Below the pieces are notes generated by a model that did no database searches, was not told the origin of the DNA, and was given only the letters and a program-made list of their open reading frames with translations. A stretch of DNA of 22,643 nucleotides from positions 1 to 22,643 of the forward strand of contig DAIQNV010000050.1 in NCBI GenBank assembly GCA_036788215.1, written 5' to 3'. The translations under genes and the position numbers were made by a program. The DNA is from DAIQNV01 sp036788215. Lineage in GTDB: Bacteria; Planctomycetota; Phycisphaerae; Phycisphaerales; UBA1924. Position 1 is the stretch's first letter, and each line of letters begins with the position of its first letter. Positions 7,554 through 15,675 of the stretch are shown here, piece after piece.

Positions 7554-9689
7554 TCAGAGGTCGGAGCCCTCGTCCCCGCCCCCCATCTCGATCACCCGCA
7601 GCCCCTCTGGCAACGCCCTCAAAAACGCCCGCCCGTACGCCCGCGTCAGGATCCGAGGGTCCAGCACCACCACCCGCCCCCGGTCCGCGTGCGAGCGGAT
7701 CAGGCGCCCCACCCCCTGCTTGAACCGGATCACCGCCCGGGGCATCTGGTCCTCGCGGAACGGGTCCCCCCCACGGCTCTTGATCCGCTCCAGCCTCGCC
7801 TCGGTCAGGGGCCGATCCGGGGGCTCGAAGGGGAGCCGCGTGATGATCACGTTCCGGAGCGCCGCCCCCCGCACGTCCACGCCCTGCCAGAAGCTCGCCG
7901 CCCCGAGCAGGACCCCGTTCCCCGCCTCGCGGAACGCCTCGAGCAGCGCCGTCCGCGACCCGCCCGCCGGCCCCTGGCCCTGCACGAAGAGGGGGTAGCC
8001 CAGCGAGTCCATGGGCTCCGCGATCGCCGCCGCGACGCGGTTGAGCGTCGCGAAACTCGTGAAGAGCACGAAGGCCCCGCCCCCCGTCGCCTCGATGTGC
8101 TCCAGGAGCCTCGTCACCAGTTCGCGGATGTAGGGGTCCTCCACCGGCCCACGGCTGGGCCCCCGCCCCCGCTCGGTGGTGGGCAGGGGCATCGTCGTAT
8201 CGACATAGAACGCCACCTGCTCCGCATGGTCGTACGGGCTCCCGAGCTGGATCGTCTCCGCGCCCGACGAGCCCGTCCGATCCAGAAAGTGGCTGAAGGC
8301 CGCCTCCGCGTGCTCCGCGGTCTCGTCCTCCCCCACCGTCCGGGTCGCGAGGGTCGCGCTCGTCAGCGTTACCGAGAAGTCCTGGTCGAACAGGGCCTTC
8401 TTCAGGACCGGCCCCACCTCCACCGGCGCACACGCCAGCGTCACCCGGCGCCGCCCCTTCGCCCGCCCGTCCTCCCCGCCCCCCAGTTCGATCCAGTAGC
8501 ACGCGTCGTCGATCGCGTGCTGGCACAACGCCTCCGCAGCGTCCGCGATCGCCCCGGCCCGCTGGGCGTAGGCGTTGATCTCGAACCGGTCCGCCTCCTG
8601 CTGGGCGTCCTCCTTGAGCCTGCGCAGCTGGTTCGCCAGCTCGTTCATGGGCTCCGTCAGCGTGTTGTCGAGTGACTCCGGCCCGGGCACCCGCCCGCCC
8701 CGCGCCTGGCCCGACTCCACCAGGCGCACCAACTGATCGAAGAACCGGCTCGCGGCATCCTCCGCGCGGCTCACCAGCTGCACCGCCCGCGAGATCGGCT
8801 CGATGTCCCCCGTCACCAGTTCCATCGAGCTGAGCTGCCCCTTGCCCGTCCGCGGCGCGTAGAGCGAACTCAAGAGGTGCCGCACGCGTCCCTCGGTCAG
8901 GCTGAGCCCGAAGTGCTCCGCCGCGACCTCCTCGATCGTGTGCGCCTCGTCGAGGATGACGTGCTGGTAGCGGGGCAGGAATCCCACCTCCCCGTCGCTC
9001 CGGTGCCTCATCGCGAGGTCGCTGAAGAACAGGGCGTGGTTGCAGATGAGCAGGTTCGCCCCCTCCATCTCCCGGCGCGCATTCTGATAGAAGCACTGCT
9101 TGAAGGTCGGGCACCGCCGGCCCATGCAGTTTCCCGAGTCGCTCTGCACCCGGTCCCACACCCCGGGACGCTCGATCGGCGGGAGCGTGCTCAGCGTCCC
9201 GTCCTCGGTCTCGTACGCCCAGTCCTCGATCTGGTGCAGGCTCCGCCGGCTCGCGGCGTCGGGCAGGACCTTCAACTGCCGCTCGCTGGCCAGCTTCAGC
9301 CGGCGCAGGCTCAGGTAGTTCCCCCGTCCCTTCACCAGCACAGCACGGAGCTCATGCCCCCAGCCCAGCTCCGCGTCCGGACCGCCCAGCACGCTCTGCA
9401 GCAGGGGCACGTCCTTCTGCACGATCTGCTCCTGCAGTGAGATCGTGTGCGTGCTGACCACCACCGTCTCGCCCTGCGCCATCGCCCGCTCGATCGCGGG
9501 AACGAGGTACGCGAAGCTCTTGCCCACGCCCGTCCCCGCCTCGACGACCAGGTGCGCCCCGGCCCCCATCGTCCGGCGCACCGCGCCCGCCATCCGCATC
9601 TGCTCGGGCCGGGCCTCGTAGCCCTCGCCGAGCGCCCGCGCGATCAGCCCCCCGTCGCCCAGCGCATACTGCGGCAGGTCGAGGCTCAT
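7554..9689 (-). CDS. dinG: DinG/Rad3-like ATP-dependent DNA helicase
   Basis: A 711-residue superfamily 2 helicase of the XPD/DinG group, 5'-3' helicases acting in repair and removal of R-loops or replication blocks. Visible motifs are Walker A EAGTGVGKS at 50-58, motif Ia VVSTHTISLQEQ at 77-88, DEAH at 247-250 (motif II), and motif VI QGVGRLIR at 658-665. Three Cys (188, 193, 199) match the spacing of the last three Fe-S ligands of DinG, and Cys216 follows. In the usual KGRxNYLC motif, however, the Cys is Ser127 (KGRGNYLS), so cluster binding is uncertain. There is no N-terminal exonuclease domain. The ATG overlaps the preceding stop as ATGA, pointing to translation coupled to the upstream frame. 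The GH2 gene follows after 24 bp. Confidence 0.92.
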   Translation of the reverse strand: MSLDLPQYALGDGGLIARALGEGYEARPEQMRMAGAVRRTMGAGAHLVVEAGTGVGKSFAYLVPAIERAMAQGETVVVSTHTISLQEQIVQKDVPLLQSVLGGPDAELGWGHELRAVLVKGRGNYLSLRRLKLASERQLKVLPDAASRRSLHQIEDWAYETEDGTLSTLPPIERPGVWDRVQSDSGNCMGRRCPTFKQCFYQNARREMEGANLLICNHALFFSDLAMRHRSDGEVGFLPRYQHVILDEAHTIEEVAAEHFGLSLTEGRVRHLLSSLYAPRTGKGQLSSMELVTGDIEPISRAVQLVSRAEDAASRFFDQLVRLVESGQARGGRVPGPESLDNTLTEPMNELANQLRRLKEDAQQEADRFEINAYAQRAGAIADAAEALCQHAIDDACYWIELGGGEDGRAKGRRRVTLACAPVEVGPVLKKALFDQDFSVTLTSATLATRTVGEDETAEHAEAAFSHFLDRTGSSGAETIQLGSPYDHAEQVAFYVDTTMPLPTTERGRGPSRGPVEDPYIRELVTRLLEHIEATGGGAFVLFTSFATLNRVAAAIAEPMDSLGYPLFVQGQGPAGGSRTALLEAFREAGNGVLLGAASFWQGVDVRGAALRNVIITRLPFEPPDRPLTEARLERIKSRGGDPFREDQMPRAVIRFKQGVGRLIRSHADRGRVVVLDPRILTRAYGRAFLRALPEGLRVIEMGGGDEGSDL

Positions 9690-9727
9690 GCGTCCCCGCG
9701 TTCCGCGCCCTCGTCGCGGTCGTCCAC
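9686..9727 (-). CDS. C-terminal tail of the gene preceding dinG (probably rsmG)
   Basis: Between the gap and dinG, one minus-strand frame ends VDDRDEGAERGDA with a TGA at 9686-9688 that overlaps the dinG ATG. It could be the end of RsmG or of a small gene hidden in the gap. The reading frame across the gap cannot be judged because the N length is a placeholder. Confidence 0.4.
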   Translation of the reverse strand: MDDRDEGAERGDA

Positions 9728-9827
9728 NNNNNNNNNNNNNNNNNNNNNNNNNNNNNNNNNNNNNNNNNNNNNNNNNNNNNNNNNNNNNNNNNNNNNNNNN
9801 NNNNNNNNNNNNNNNNNNNNNNNNNNN
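9728..9827. other. Assembly gap (100 N) within rsmG
   Basis: A placeholder run with no repeated flanks, so real sequence is missing. It removes the C-terminal part of RsmG. Confidence 0.95.
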
Positions 9828-10515
9828 CCTCCGCCTTCGCCCCCTTCACGAGCGCGCACAGCCCCCCCACCCGCGCGAAGGGCACCGTCAGTTCCGCCAG
9901 CGTCGCCAGTCGCCCGACCGCCCGCGACACGACCACGTCGAACGCCCCCCGCATCGCCCCCTCGCGCCTTGAAACACCACCAGAGTCGTGGCGCACCCCC
10001 CGATCGTGCGCCGCCCCCTCCGCCCGGGCGTGCACCACGCGCACCCGCTCCAGCCCCAGCTCCCGGGATGCATGCCGGCAGAAGGCGCACTTCTTCTCCG
10101 TCGCGTCCAGCAGCGTGAACGAGACCTCGGGCAGCACGCAGGCCAGGGCCAGCCCGGGCAGGCCACCGCCCGTGCCGACGTCCAGCACCCGCAGCCCGGC
10201 GTCCCCCGCCACCTCAGCCTCCGCCAGCACGGGCATGAGCGTCATCGCGTCGAGGATGTGGCGCGTCCACGCCTCCTCCGCGTCCTTCACCGCGGTCAGG
10301 TTCACCACCGCGTTGGCTCCGAGCAGGAGACCGAGGTAGCGCCCGAGGCGCTCCAGATCGGCGGGCTCGAACTCCACGCCGAACGCCCGGGCGCTCTCGA
10401 TGAAGGCGTCGGGGGCGGGCAGTGGCTCGAGCTGACCCGGGAAGTCCACCGGAGCCGCCCAGCTCCTGGACTTGGGCGTCGTGGCTTTCGGAGGACCGCC
10501 CGCACCGCTGGGCAT
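9828..10515 (-). CDS. rsmG: 16S rRNA (guanine-527-N7) methyltransferase RsmG, 3' end in gap
   Basis: RsmG (GidB) methylates G527 of 16S rRNA with S-adenosylmethionine. With the ATG at 10515, 229 residues precede the gap. The family N-terminal helix and NLTAV (72-76) are followed by the SAM-binding VLDVGTGGGLPG at 110-121, LLDATEKK (135-142) and FDVVVSRAVG (192-201). The final sheet and tail are lost in the gap. This start is chosen because GGAAGG lies four bases upstream and it avoids overlapping rodA, whose stop is 13 bp upstream; ATG codons at 10611 and 10680 would add a low-complexity extension. Residues about 166-190 are an unusual insert between the RAE and FDVV motifs, and its DNA contains a hairpin (9990-10012). 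It sits in a leftward cluster behind rodA. Confidence 0.9.
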
Positions 10516-10528
10516 CCGCCCTTCCGAC

Positions 10529-11854
10529 CTATTGGAGGATCCGCCGGCGCCCGCGCCCCGGCCCCGAGCGGCGCTTTCTCCGTGCTGTCGTCTGGGCGGC
10601 TTCTTCGTCATCGTCCTCAGCGTATTCGAACGACGCTCGGAAGGGAGGCCGGGCGGGGTGCAGCCCCACATTGAGGACAAGCCCGGTCATGAGCCAGCAC
10701 GCCACCATGCTCGACCCCCCATAGCTCACGAACGGGAGGGTCACGCCGATGATGGGCAGCAGGCCCAGATTCATCCCGATGTTCACCATCGACTGCGCCG
10801 CGATGAAGCCCGCCAGCCCCACCGCGATCAGTCGCCCCTGGGGGACCCTGCTTGTCCCCGCGGTCAGCGCCGCCCCCAGCACCCACAGCAGGTTGAGCCC
10901 GACCACCGCCAGCCCCCCCACCACCCCGAAGCGAGCGCAGATCACCGCGTAGACCATGTCGTTGTGACGCTCGGGGAGCGCGTTGTAGCGCACCAGGGCC
11001 CGCGCCGCCTCGCTGGGCATCCCCGTCACGCGACCGGCGCCGATCAGGTTCTGCGCCGTCATCCCCTGGAAATTGATCCCCTGATCGCTCGAATCGTCCC
11101 CCTGAAACTGCTTCACGAGGCCCACGAGCCGTGTCTTCTGATGGTCGTGCAGCAGGGGATAGGCCGCGGGGGCGGCGCAGGCCGCGAGGACGCAGATGAT
11201 CGCGAGGTGCCTCAGGCGAGCCCCCGCTGCGATCAGCATGGCGCCGAGGCTGGGAATGAAAAGGCCCGCGGTCCCGAGGTCGGGCTGGAGCGTGATGAGG
11301 CCCACCGCGGGGAGCGTGATCAGCCCGGGCACGATGAGTCCCCCGAAGGTCCGGTGGCTCGAGCGCCACCGCATGTAGTGCGCGATCGCGAGCACGAACG
11401 CGACCTTGGCCGGCTCGCTGGGCTGGAGGTCGATCGGGCCCAGGTCGATCCACCCCCGCGCCCCGTTGCGTGGCGTCACAAGACTCTCGGGCACCCACGG
11501 GATCAGCAGGAAGACCAGGAGCCCGACGCTCGCGAGGAAGATCGGCCAGCTCAGCCACGCCAGCACGCGATAGTGCGGAAGGCTGATCACCGTCGCCGCG
11601 AGGAGCCCCACGATCAGGAAGACGATCTGCTTCCAGGCAGCCGCCGCGAGGTCCCCCTCCGCGATCGGACGGACCGACTCCGCGACATCGATCGCGTACA
11701 CCCCGAGCAGGCTCAGGGCCAGCGCCGAGAAGACGCAGATCCAACCCGGGTTCATCAGCTTCAGGGCCCGGCTCAGGGGCTCCGCGCGCGAGGTCGACCC
11801 GCGCACGATCGTCTCGAGCCCGCGCTCGCGGTCCCCGAGGAGCGAAGCGATCAA
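10529..11854 (-). CDS. rodA: Rod-shape/peptidoglycan polymerase RodA (SEDS family)
   Basis: A SEDS glycosyltransferase that polymerises lipid II during cell elongation, working with PBP2. It has about ten membrane segments. Family motifs (numbered from the TTG at 11854, 441 residues) are RNGARGWIDLG at 129-139, QPSEPAK at 144-150, QPDLGT at 190-195, the extracellular ERHNDMVYAV at 295-304 with the likely catalytic Asp299, and LPFVSYGGSS at 373-382. The C-terminal 30 residues are acidic then Arg-rich. The TTG start is proposed because it overlaps the PBP2 stop as TTGA with a GGGGGTGA ribosome-binding-like sequence just upstream; an ATG at 11755 is the alternative and would give 408 residues. 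The adjacent PBP2 gene favours RodA over FtsW. Confidence 0.93.
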   Translation of the reverse strand: MIASLLGDRERGLETIVRGSTSRAEPLSRALKLMNPGWICVFSALALSLLGVYAIDVAESVRPIAEGDLAAAAWKQIVFLIVGLLAATVISLPHYRVLAWLSWPIFLASVGLLVFLLIPWVPESLVTPRNGARGWIDLGPIDLQPSEPAKVAFVLAIAHYMRWRSSHRTFGGLIVPGLITLPAVGLITLQPDLGTAGLFIPSLGAMLIAAGARLRHLAIICVLAACAAPAAYPLLHDHQKTRLVGLVKQFQGDDSSDQGINFQGMTAQNLIGAGRVTGMPSEAARALVRYNALPERHNDMVYAVICARFGVVGGLAVVGLNLLWVLGAALTAGTSRVPQGRLIAVGLAGFIAAQSMVNIGMNLGLLPIIGVTLPFVSYGGSSMVACWLMTGLVLNVGLHPARPPFRASFEYAEDDDEEAAQTTARRKRRSGPGRGRRRILQ

Positions 11855-14295
11855 GGCATCACCCCCGCCGGGAACTCGCCATCGCCCTCGTCCGCCCGGG
11901 CCTCGACGACGCCCTTGACCGCGGGCGCGACGGCGCGGAAGGCGGCGTCGCCCAGGTAGCCCTCCGCCGCGAGGGCCCGCACGATCTGGTTGGCGACGGG
12001 CCCCGCCACCTTGCCCCCGGACCCCCCGTACTCCACGATGACCGAGACCGCGTGGGTGGGCGAGCCCCCCTCGGGCCCCGCGAGCAGGACGAACCAGGCG
12101 TGGTCGCCCGTCCGCACCACTTCGGGCTCCAGGGGCCCGTCCCCGTCCGCGTCGTACACGAGCCCGGGGGCGGTCGCGGTGCCGGTCTTGCCCCAGACCG
12201 CGACATGAGGCGTGTTGAAAATCGCCTCGCGCCGGGTCCCGGTGTCCACCGTCGTGCCCGTCCCGCGGGGGTGTGTCACCGCCAGCTTCAGCCCTTCCAG
12301 AGCCGCCCGCACCGCGGGGCGGTTCAACTCGACCTCGCTGATCTCGGGCAGCGACCCGTCGTCGATCAGGCGCGGGCGCACGAACACGCCCGCCCTCGCG
12401 AGGGTCGCGTAGGCACTCGCTGCGTGGAGGGGCGTCCAGCTCACCGGGCCCTGGCCGATGCCCATGAGGATCGCGTCCTGCGTCCCGAGATCGCTCCCGT
12501 CCCCGGGGCCGCTCGCGGCACCGACGGCGCCAGGCCACTCCGGCCCGATTCCGAGGTCGAACGCCTGGCCCACGCCGAAGTCGCGGTAGACCTCCGCGAC
12601 CTTGGCGGGGCCCATGCGGCGCCCGAGCTCGTAGAAGTAGATGTTGCAGCTGACCTTCAGGGCCTCCGCCGCCTGGACGGGTTCCCCGCCCGGGCTGTGC
12701 GTCGTGCCGAAGCGCTTGTAGATCCAGCAGCGGAACAGGTCGGCGCGGTTCTCGATGAGGTGCCCGGTGCAGACGATCCCGTCGCCCAGCCTGTGGTGCC
12801 CGCGCGAGACCGCCTCGGGGAGCATCAGCGCCTTGGCGATCGATCCCGGGGGGTACGGCGCCGCGATCGCCCGGTGGATCGCTGCGGGGTGCAGCTCCGC
12901 GAGCGCCGCGTGCAGATCGTCCGCCGGCTCGCCCTCGTGGGTCACGGAGGGCGTGGTGACGAGGGCCAGGATCTCCCCGGTCTCGATGTCGAGCACGACC
13001 GCGCCGCCCGCCAGGGGCTGCCCGAGGGGCACGCCCTCTTCCTGGTGCCAGGGCTGGGTGCGCGTAAGCCCGAGCGCCGGCTCCAGCGCCGCCCGGACGC
13101 GGGACTGCAGCATGATGTCGAGCGTCAGGCGGACGTCGCGCCCCGGGTCCGCCTCGATCACTTCGGTCTCGCCGGTATCGAGCCGGCGGGTCCGCAGCCC
13201 ACGGAGCCCGCGCAGTTCCGCCTCATGGGCCCGCTCCAGCCCGCGCCGCCCGACCGCGTCGCCCTGCCGGTAGCCCCCCCGGTCCGTCCCGCTCCGGGTG
13301 ATCGCGCGGGCCCGGAGGGTTTCGTCCTCCGCGAGGGCCGCTGCCCGGCGCTGTTCGTCCTCCGCGAAGAGCTGGCGACGCACCGCTCCCACCACGCCCC
13401 CCGCGACGCCCCGGAGCGTCACGCTGACCGTGCCGTCGCCCTTGAGAGGCCCGGGCAGGCTCGTCCGGTCGACCGCGACCGAAACCGTCTCGAAAGGATG
13501 CAGCCGGTCGGTCGCGTCCCGGACGGTCAGCCCGGGGAGGAGGGGCGCCGACTCGTCGAGCGAATCCGCGCTCGCGCCCGCAGGCACCGCGAACAGGGGG
13601 ACCCGCTGGGGCAGGAGGCTGAAGAGGGCGAAGGCCGCCCGGTCGTCCACGCCCGCCGCGATCACATGGCTCCGCTTCTGCTCCGCGATCGGTGCCGATG
13701 CCCGCGCCTCGATGGCCCGGCGCATCTCGGGCGTCACCTGGATGCCCCGGGCGGCACGGTCGGACAGTTCCTGCGCGATGCGCCGCTCCGTCAGGGACCC
13801 GTGCATCCGCTCGACCCGCTCGACCGTCTCGCGGGCGCGGGCCGCCAGCGCCTCCGCGTCCGCCCCCGCTGCTGGGGCGAGGCGGCGCCACATGCGGTCC
13901 ACGTGCGCCTCGTACACCCGCCGGTACCGCTCGATGAGCCCGTCCCGCTCCTCATCACCGAGCGTGTCCCATCGATCGGCGTGGGCGCGACGGGCGAACC
14001 GGCGGGCCTGCTCGCGGGCCCATGCCCCGGTCAGCACCGCGTACTCGACCTCGATGTCGTAGCTGGGCCGGTCCATCGCCAGGACCCGGCCCTTGCGGTC
14101 CAGGATCCTCCCCCGGCTCGTGGGCAGCCAGGTCGTCCGGTAGAGCTTCGTCTCCGAGCGGGCCAGGCGTTCCTCGCCCTGAAGCACCGCCAGGTTGGTG
14201 TGCTGGCCCACCGAGACCGCGCACACGCCCACGAATGCCGCGATCAGCAGCACCAGCCTGCGGTGAAACATGCTTGGGAACGCGGTGCGCAGCAT
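11851..14295 (-). CDS. mrdA: Penicillin-binding protein 2 (peptidoglycan transpeptidase)
   Basis: A class B PBP that crosslinks peptidoglycan during elongation, paired with RodA. It has an N-terminal membrane anchor (about 13-30), then a dimerisation/pedestal region containing TSRGRILDRKG (59-69), and a C-terminal transpeptidase domain. All three active-site motifs are present: SIAK at 485-488 (acyl-Ser485), SCN at 549-551 and KTG at 703-705. At 814 residues it is about 180 longer than typical PBP2. The extra length lies in charged, Arg/Ala/Glu-rich helical segments between about 90 and 215 and between about 300 and 380. The start is the first ATG; an ATG eight codons later is possible and neither has a clear ribosome binding site. 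The stop overlaps the rodA start. Its promoter would lie across the gap at 14335. Confidence 0.95.
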   Translation of the reverse strand: MLRTAFPSMFHRRLVLLIAAFVGVCAVSVGQHTNLAVLQGEERLARSETKLYRTTWLPTSRGRILDRKGRVLAMDRPSYDIEVEYAVLTGAWAREQARRFARRAHADRWDTLGDEERDGLIERYRRVYEAHVDRMWRRLAPAAGADAEALAARARETVERVERMHGSLTERRIAQELSDRAARGIQVTPEMRRAIEARASAPIAEQKRSHVIAAGVDDRAAFALFSLLPQRVPLFAVPAGASADSLDESAPLLPGLTVRDATDRLHPFETVSVAVDRTSLPGPLKGDGTVSVTLRGVAGGVVGAVRRQLFAEDEQRRAAALAEDETLRARAITRSGTDRGGYRQGDAVGRRGLERAHEAELRGLRGLRTRRLDTGETEVIEADPGRDVRLTLDIMLQSRVRAALEPALGLTRTQPWHQEEGVPLGQPLAGGAVVLDIETGEILALVTTPSVTHEGEPADDLHAALAELHPAAIHRAIAAPYPPGSIAKALMLPEAVSRGHHRLGDGIVCTGHLIENRADLFRCWIYKRFGTTHSPGGEPVQAAEALKVSCNIYFYELGRRMGPAKVAEVYRDFGVGQAFDLGIGPEWPGAVGAASGPGDGSDLGTQDAILMGIGQGPVSWTPLHAASAYATLARAGVFVRPRLIDDGSLPEISEVELNRPAVRAALEGLKLAVTHPRGTGTTVDTGTRREAIFNTPHVAVWGKTGTATAPGLVYDADGDGPLEPEVVRTGDHAWFVLLAGPEGGSPTHAVSVIVEYGGSGGKVAGPVANQIVRALAAEGYLGDAAFRAVAPAVKGVVEARADEGDGEFPAGVMP

Positions 14296-14334
14296 GGTCG
14301 ATCAGGGGCCCGGAATCAAGCGTCCGGAAACAGG

Positions 14335-14434
14335 NNNNNNNNNNNNNNNNNNNNNNNNNNNNNNNNNNNNNNNNNNNNNNNNNNNNNNNNNNNNNNNNNN
14401 NNNNNNNNNNNNNNNNNNNNNNNNNNNNNNNNNN
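14335..14434. other. Assembly gap (100 N) with 15-bp duplicated flanks
   Basis: The 15 bases GCGTCCGGAAACAGG occur at 14320-14334 and again at 14435-14449, exactly at both gap edges. As at 5566, this suggests overlapping contigs with no missing sequence. It falls in the mrdA upstream region. Confidence 0.85.
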
Positions 14435-14454
14435 GCGTCCGGAAACAGGGGCCC

Positions 14455-14470
14455 CCGATCGTACGATCGG
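14455..14470. repeat. 16-bp perfect palindrome upstream of mrdA
   Basis: CCGATCGTACGATCGG is a perfect palindrome in the intergenic space between folE2 and mrdA. Reading AGCCGATCGT on the minus strand, it resembles the REP core AGCCGCGATCGT. It may be a degenerate REP of the same family or an operator. The rest of the space (14471-14557) shows nothing recognisable. Confidence 0.45.
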
Positions 14471-14557
14471 CTCGCAGCGGGGTGCGACCCAACTCAATCT
14501 CCCCCGCACCCGCACAAGCCCGGGGAACCCGAAGGGCGACTGACCGCCCCGGATCCC

Positions 14558-14595
14558 CAAAATCAAAGAAGCCCGGGGACGCCAGCCCCCGGGCT
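14558..14595 (-). terminator. Rho-independent terminator of folE2
   Basis: A 9-bp perfect stem (14570-14578 with 14587-14595, AGCCCGGGG/CCCCGGGCT) has an 8-nt loop. On the minus strand it is followed by the T-rich tail TTCTTTGATTTT (14558-14569). It lies 49 bp beyond the folE2 stop. Confidence 0.8.
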
Positions 14596-14644
14596 CAGAA
14601 TGCCCGATGTCACCCCCCCGAGACGTCCGGCCCGCGCCGACCGC

Positions 14645-15499
14645 CTACTTCTCGCCGACCCAGCGCGAGAGTTGCGCGTAGGCGTTGTGCGAGTGGATCG
14701 ACTCGAAGTTCTCAGAATTGATCTCGTACCACCGGACCCGTCCGTCGCCCTCGAGCCCCATCGCGAGATCCCGCACGATGTCCTCGACGAACTTGGGGTT
14801 CTCGTAGGCCTTCTCGGTCACGAACTTCTCGTCCGGGCGCTTCAGGACCGCGTAGACCGGGTGGCTCGCGGATTCCTCGAGCAGGGTGACGAGGTCCTCG
14901 ATCCAGAGCATCCCATTGGTCCGCACTTTCGCCTCGATCCGGCAGCGCTGGTTGTGCGCGCCGTACTCGGAAATCTCCTTGGAGCAGGGGCACAGGCTGG
15001 TCGCCGGCGCCGCGACGCCCAGCACCAGGTCGCCCGTCTCCTTGGTCGCTTCGCAGCTGAGCGTCACCTGGTAATCCATCAGGCTCGCGGCGCCGGTGAC
15101 CGGGGCGTGCTTCTCGATGAAATAGGTGAACGAGGCCTCGAAGTGCGCGATTTCCGCGTTGAGCCTCACGCGGATGGCCTCCGTCAGCGCCGGGATCCGC
15201 TCGGGCGTCAGGGGCTCGCAGGAATGCTCGTTCAGCACCTCGAGGAAACGCGACATGTGCGTGCCCTTCTGGTGGTGCGGCAGGGCCACGTACATATTGA
15301 TGCGGGCGACCGTCGTCTGCTCGCCGCCCGCCTTCGTGTGCAGGCGGAGCGGGTAGACGACCTCTTTCACGCCGACGCGGTCGATCGCGACGCGACGCGA
15401 GTCGCTCGAACCCTGGACATCAGGCATCGTCATGGAAGAACCGTTGACCCCGTTCGCGTGGTGAGTGCCGTTGGTAGAGGAATCGACGCTTGTGGGCAT
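14645..15499 (-). CDS. folE2: GTP cyclohydrolase FolE2 (type IB)
   Basis: FolE2 converts GTP to 7,8-dihydroneopterin triphosphate, the first step to folate and to queuosine precursors, without needing zinc. From the ATG at 15499 it has 284 residues. Homology begins at MPDVQ (25-29), continues through IDRVGVKEVVYP (39-50) and HHQKGTHMSRF (75-85), and reaches the metal site region SLCPCSKEIS (168-177) and YGAHNQRC (179-186), which hold the Cys and His ligands. Length is normal. This start is chosen for the upstream CGGAG; ATGs at 15556 and 15628 would only lengthen a Ser/Thr/Asn/Ala-rich tail. The gene is followed by a strong terminator and appears to be a single transcription unit. Confidence 0.95.
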   Translation of the reverse strand: MPTSVDSSTNGTHHANGVNGSSMTMPDVQGSSDSRRVAIDRVGVKEVVYPLRLHTKAGGEQTTVARINMYVALPHHQKGTHMSRFLEVLNEHSCEPLTPERIPALTEAIRVRLNAEIAHFEASFTYFIEKHAPVTGAASLMDYQVTLSCEATKETGDLVLGVAAPATSLCPCSKEISEYGAHNQRCRIEAKVRTNGMLWIEDLVTLLEESASHPVYAVLKRPDEKFVTEKAYENPKFVEDIVRDLAMGLEGDGRVRWYEINSENFESIHSHNAYAQLSRWVGEK

Positions 15500-15503
15500 G
15501 CTG

Positions 15504-15606
15504 CTCCGATCGGTGGATGCATCCGACACAGCCGCCGCCGCGTCGTCATGGGCCATCTTCGCCCCCGGGCGGCGATGGATTCGCACAACCGGGCCGGGAG
15601 ATACTA
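15504..15606 (-). promoter_or_regulatory. folE2: folE2 leader: RBS, palindrome and candidate -10
   Basis: GGAG (15504-15507, minus strand) lies four bases before the chosen ATG. A perfect palindrome GGATGCATCC (15515-15524) just upstream could be an operator. TAGTAT (15601-15606) is a possible -10, which would give a leader near 95 nt. No riboswitch fold is recognised. Confidence 0.35.
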
Positions 15607-15675
15607 GGTCCCGGGGGCGTACGCCCACCCGCGTTGCGGATGAGCCCGGTGAGCCCTCGCGGGGTCATCGATCGC

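Noticed and set aside
4824..8675. A 1283-residue rightward open frame
   Set aside because: It is antisense to the GH2 and helicase genes, runs through the N gap, is rich in Arg/Pro/His and matches no family. Long open antisense frames are expected at this GC content.
10516..10680. A longer N-terminus for RsmG (ATG at 10680 or 10611)
   Set aside because: It would overlap rodA coding sequence and add a low-complexity region. The ATG at 10515 has a better ribosome binding site and sits just after the rodA stop.
12052..14721. An 889-residue rightward open frame opposite mrdA
   Set aside because: A shadow of the PBP2 gene, with low-complexity composition. It crosses an N gap.
15500..15628. A longer FolE2 N-terminus (ATG at 15556 or 15628)
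   Set aside because: The extra residues are unlike the family, and the best upstream GGAG is at the 15499 start.
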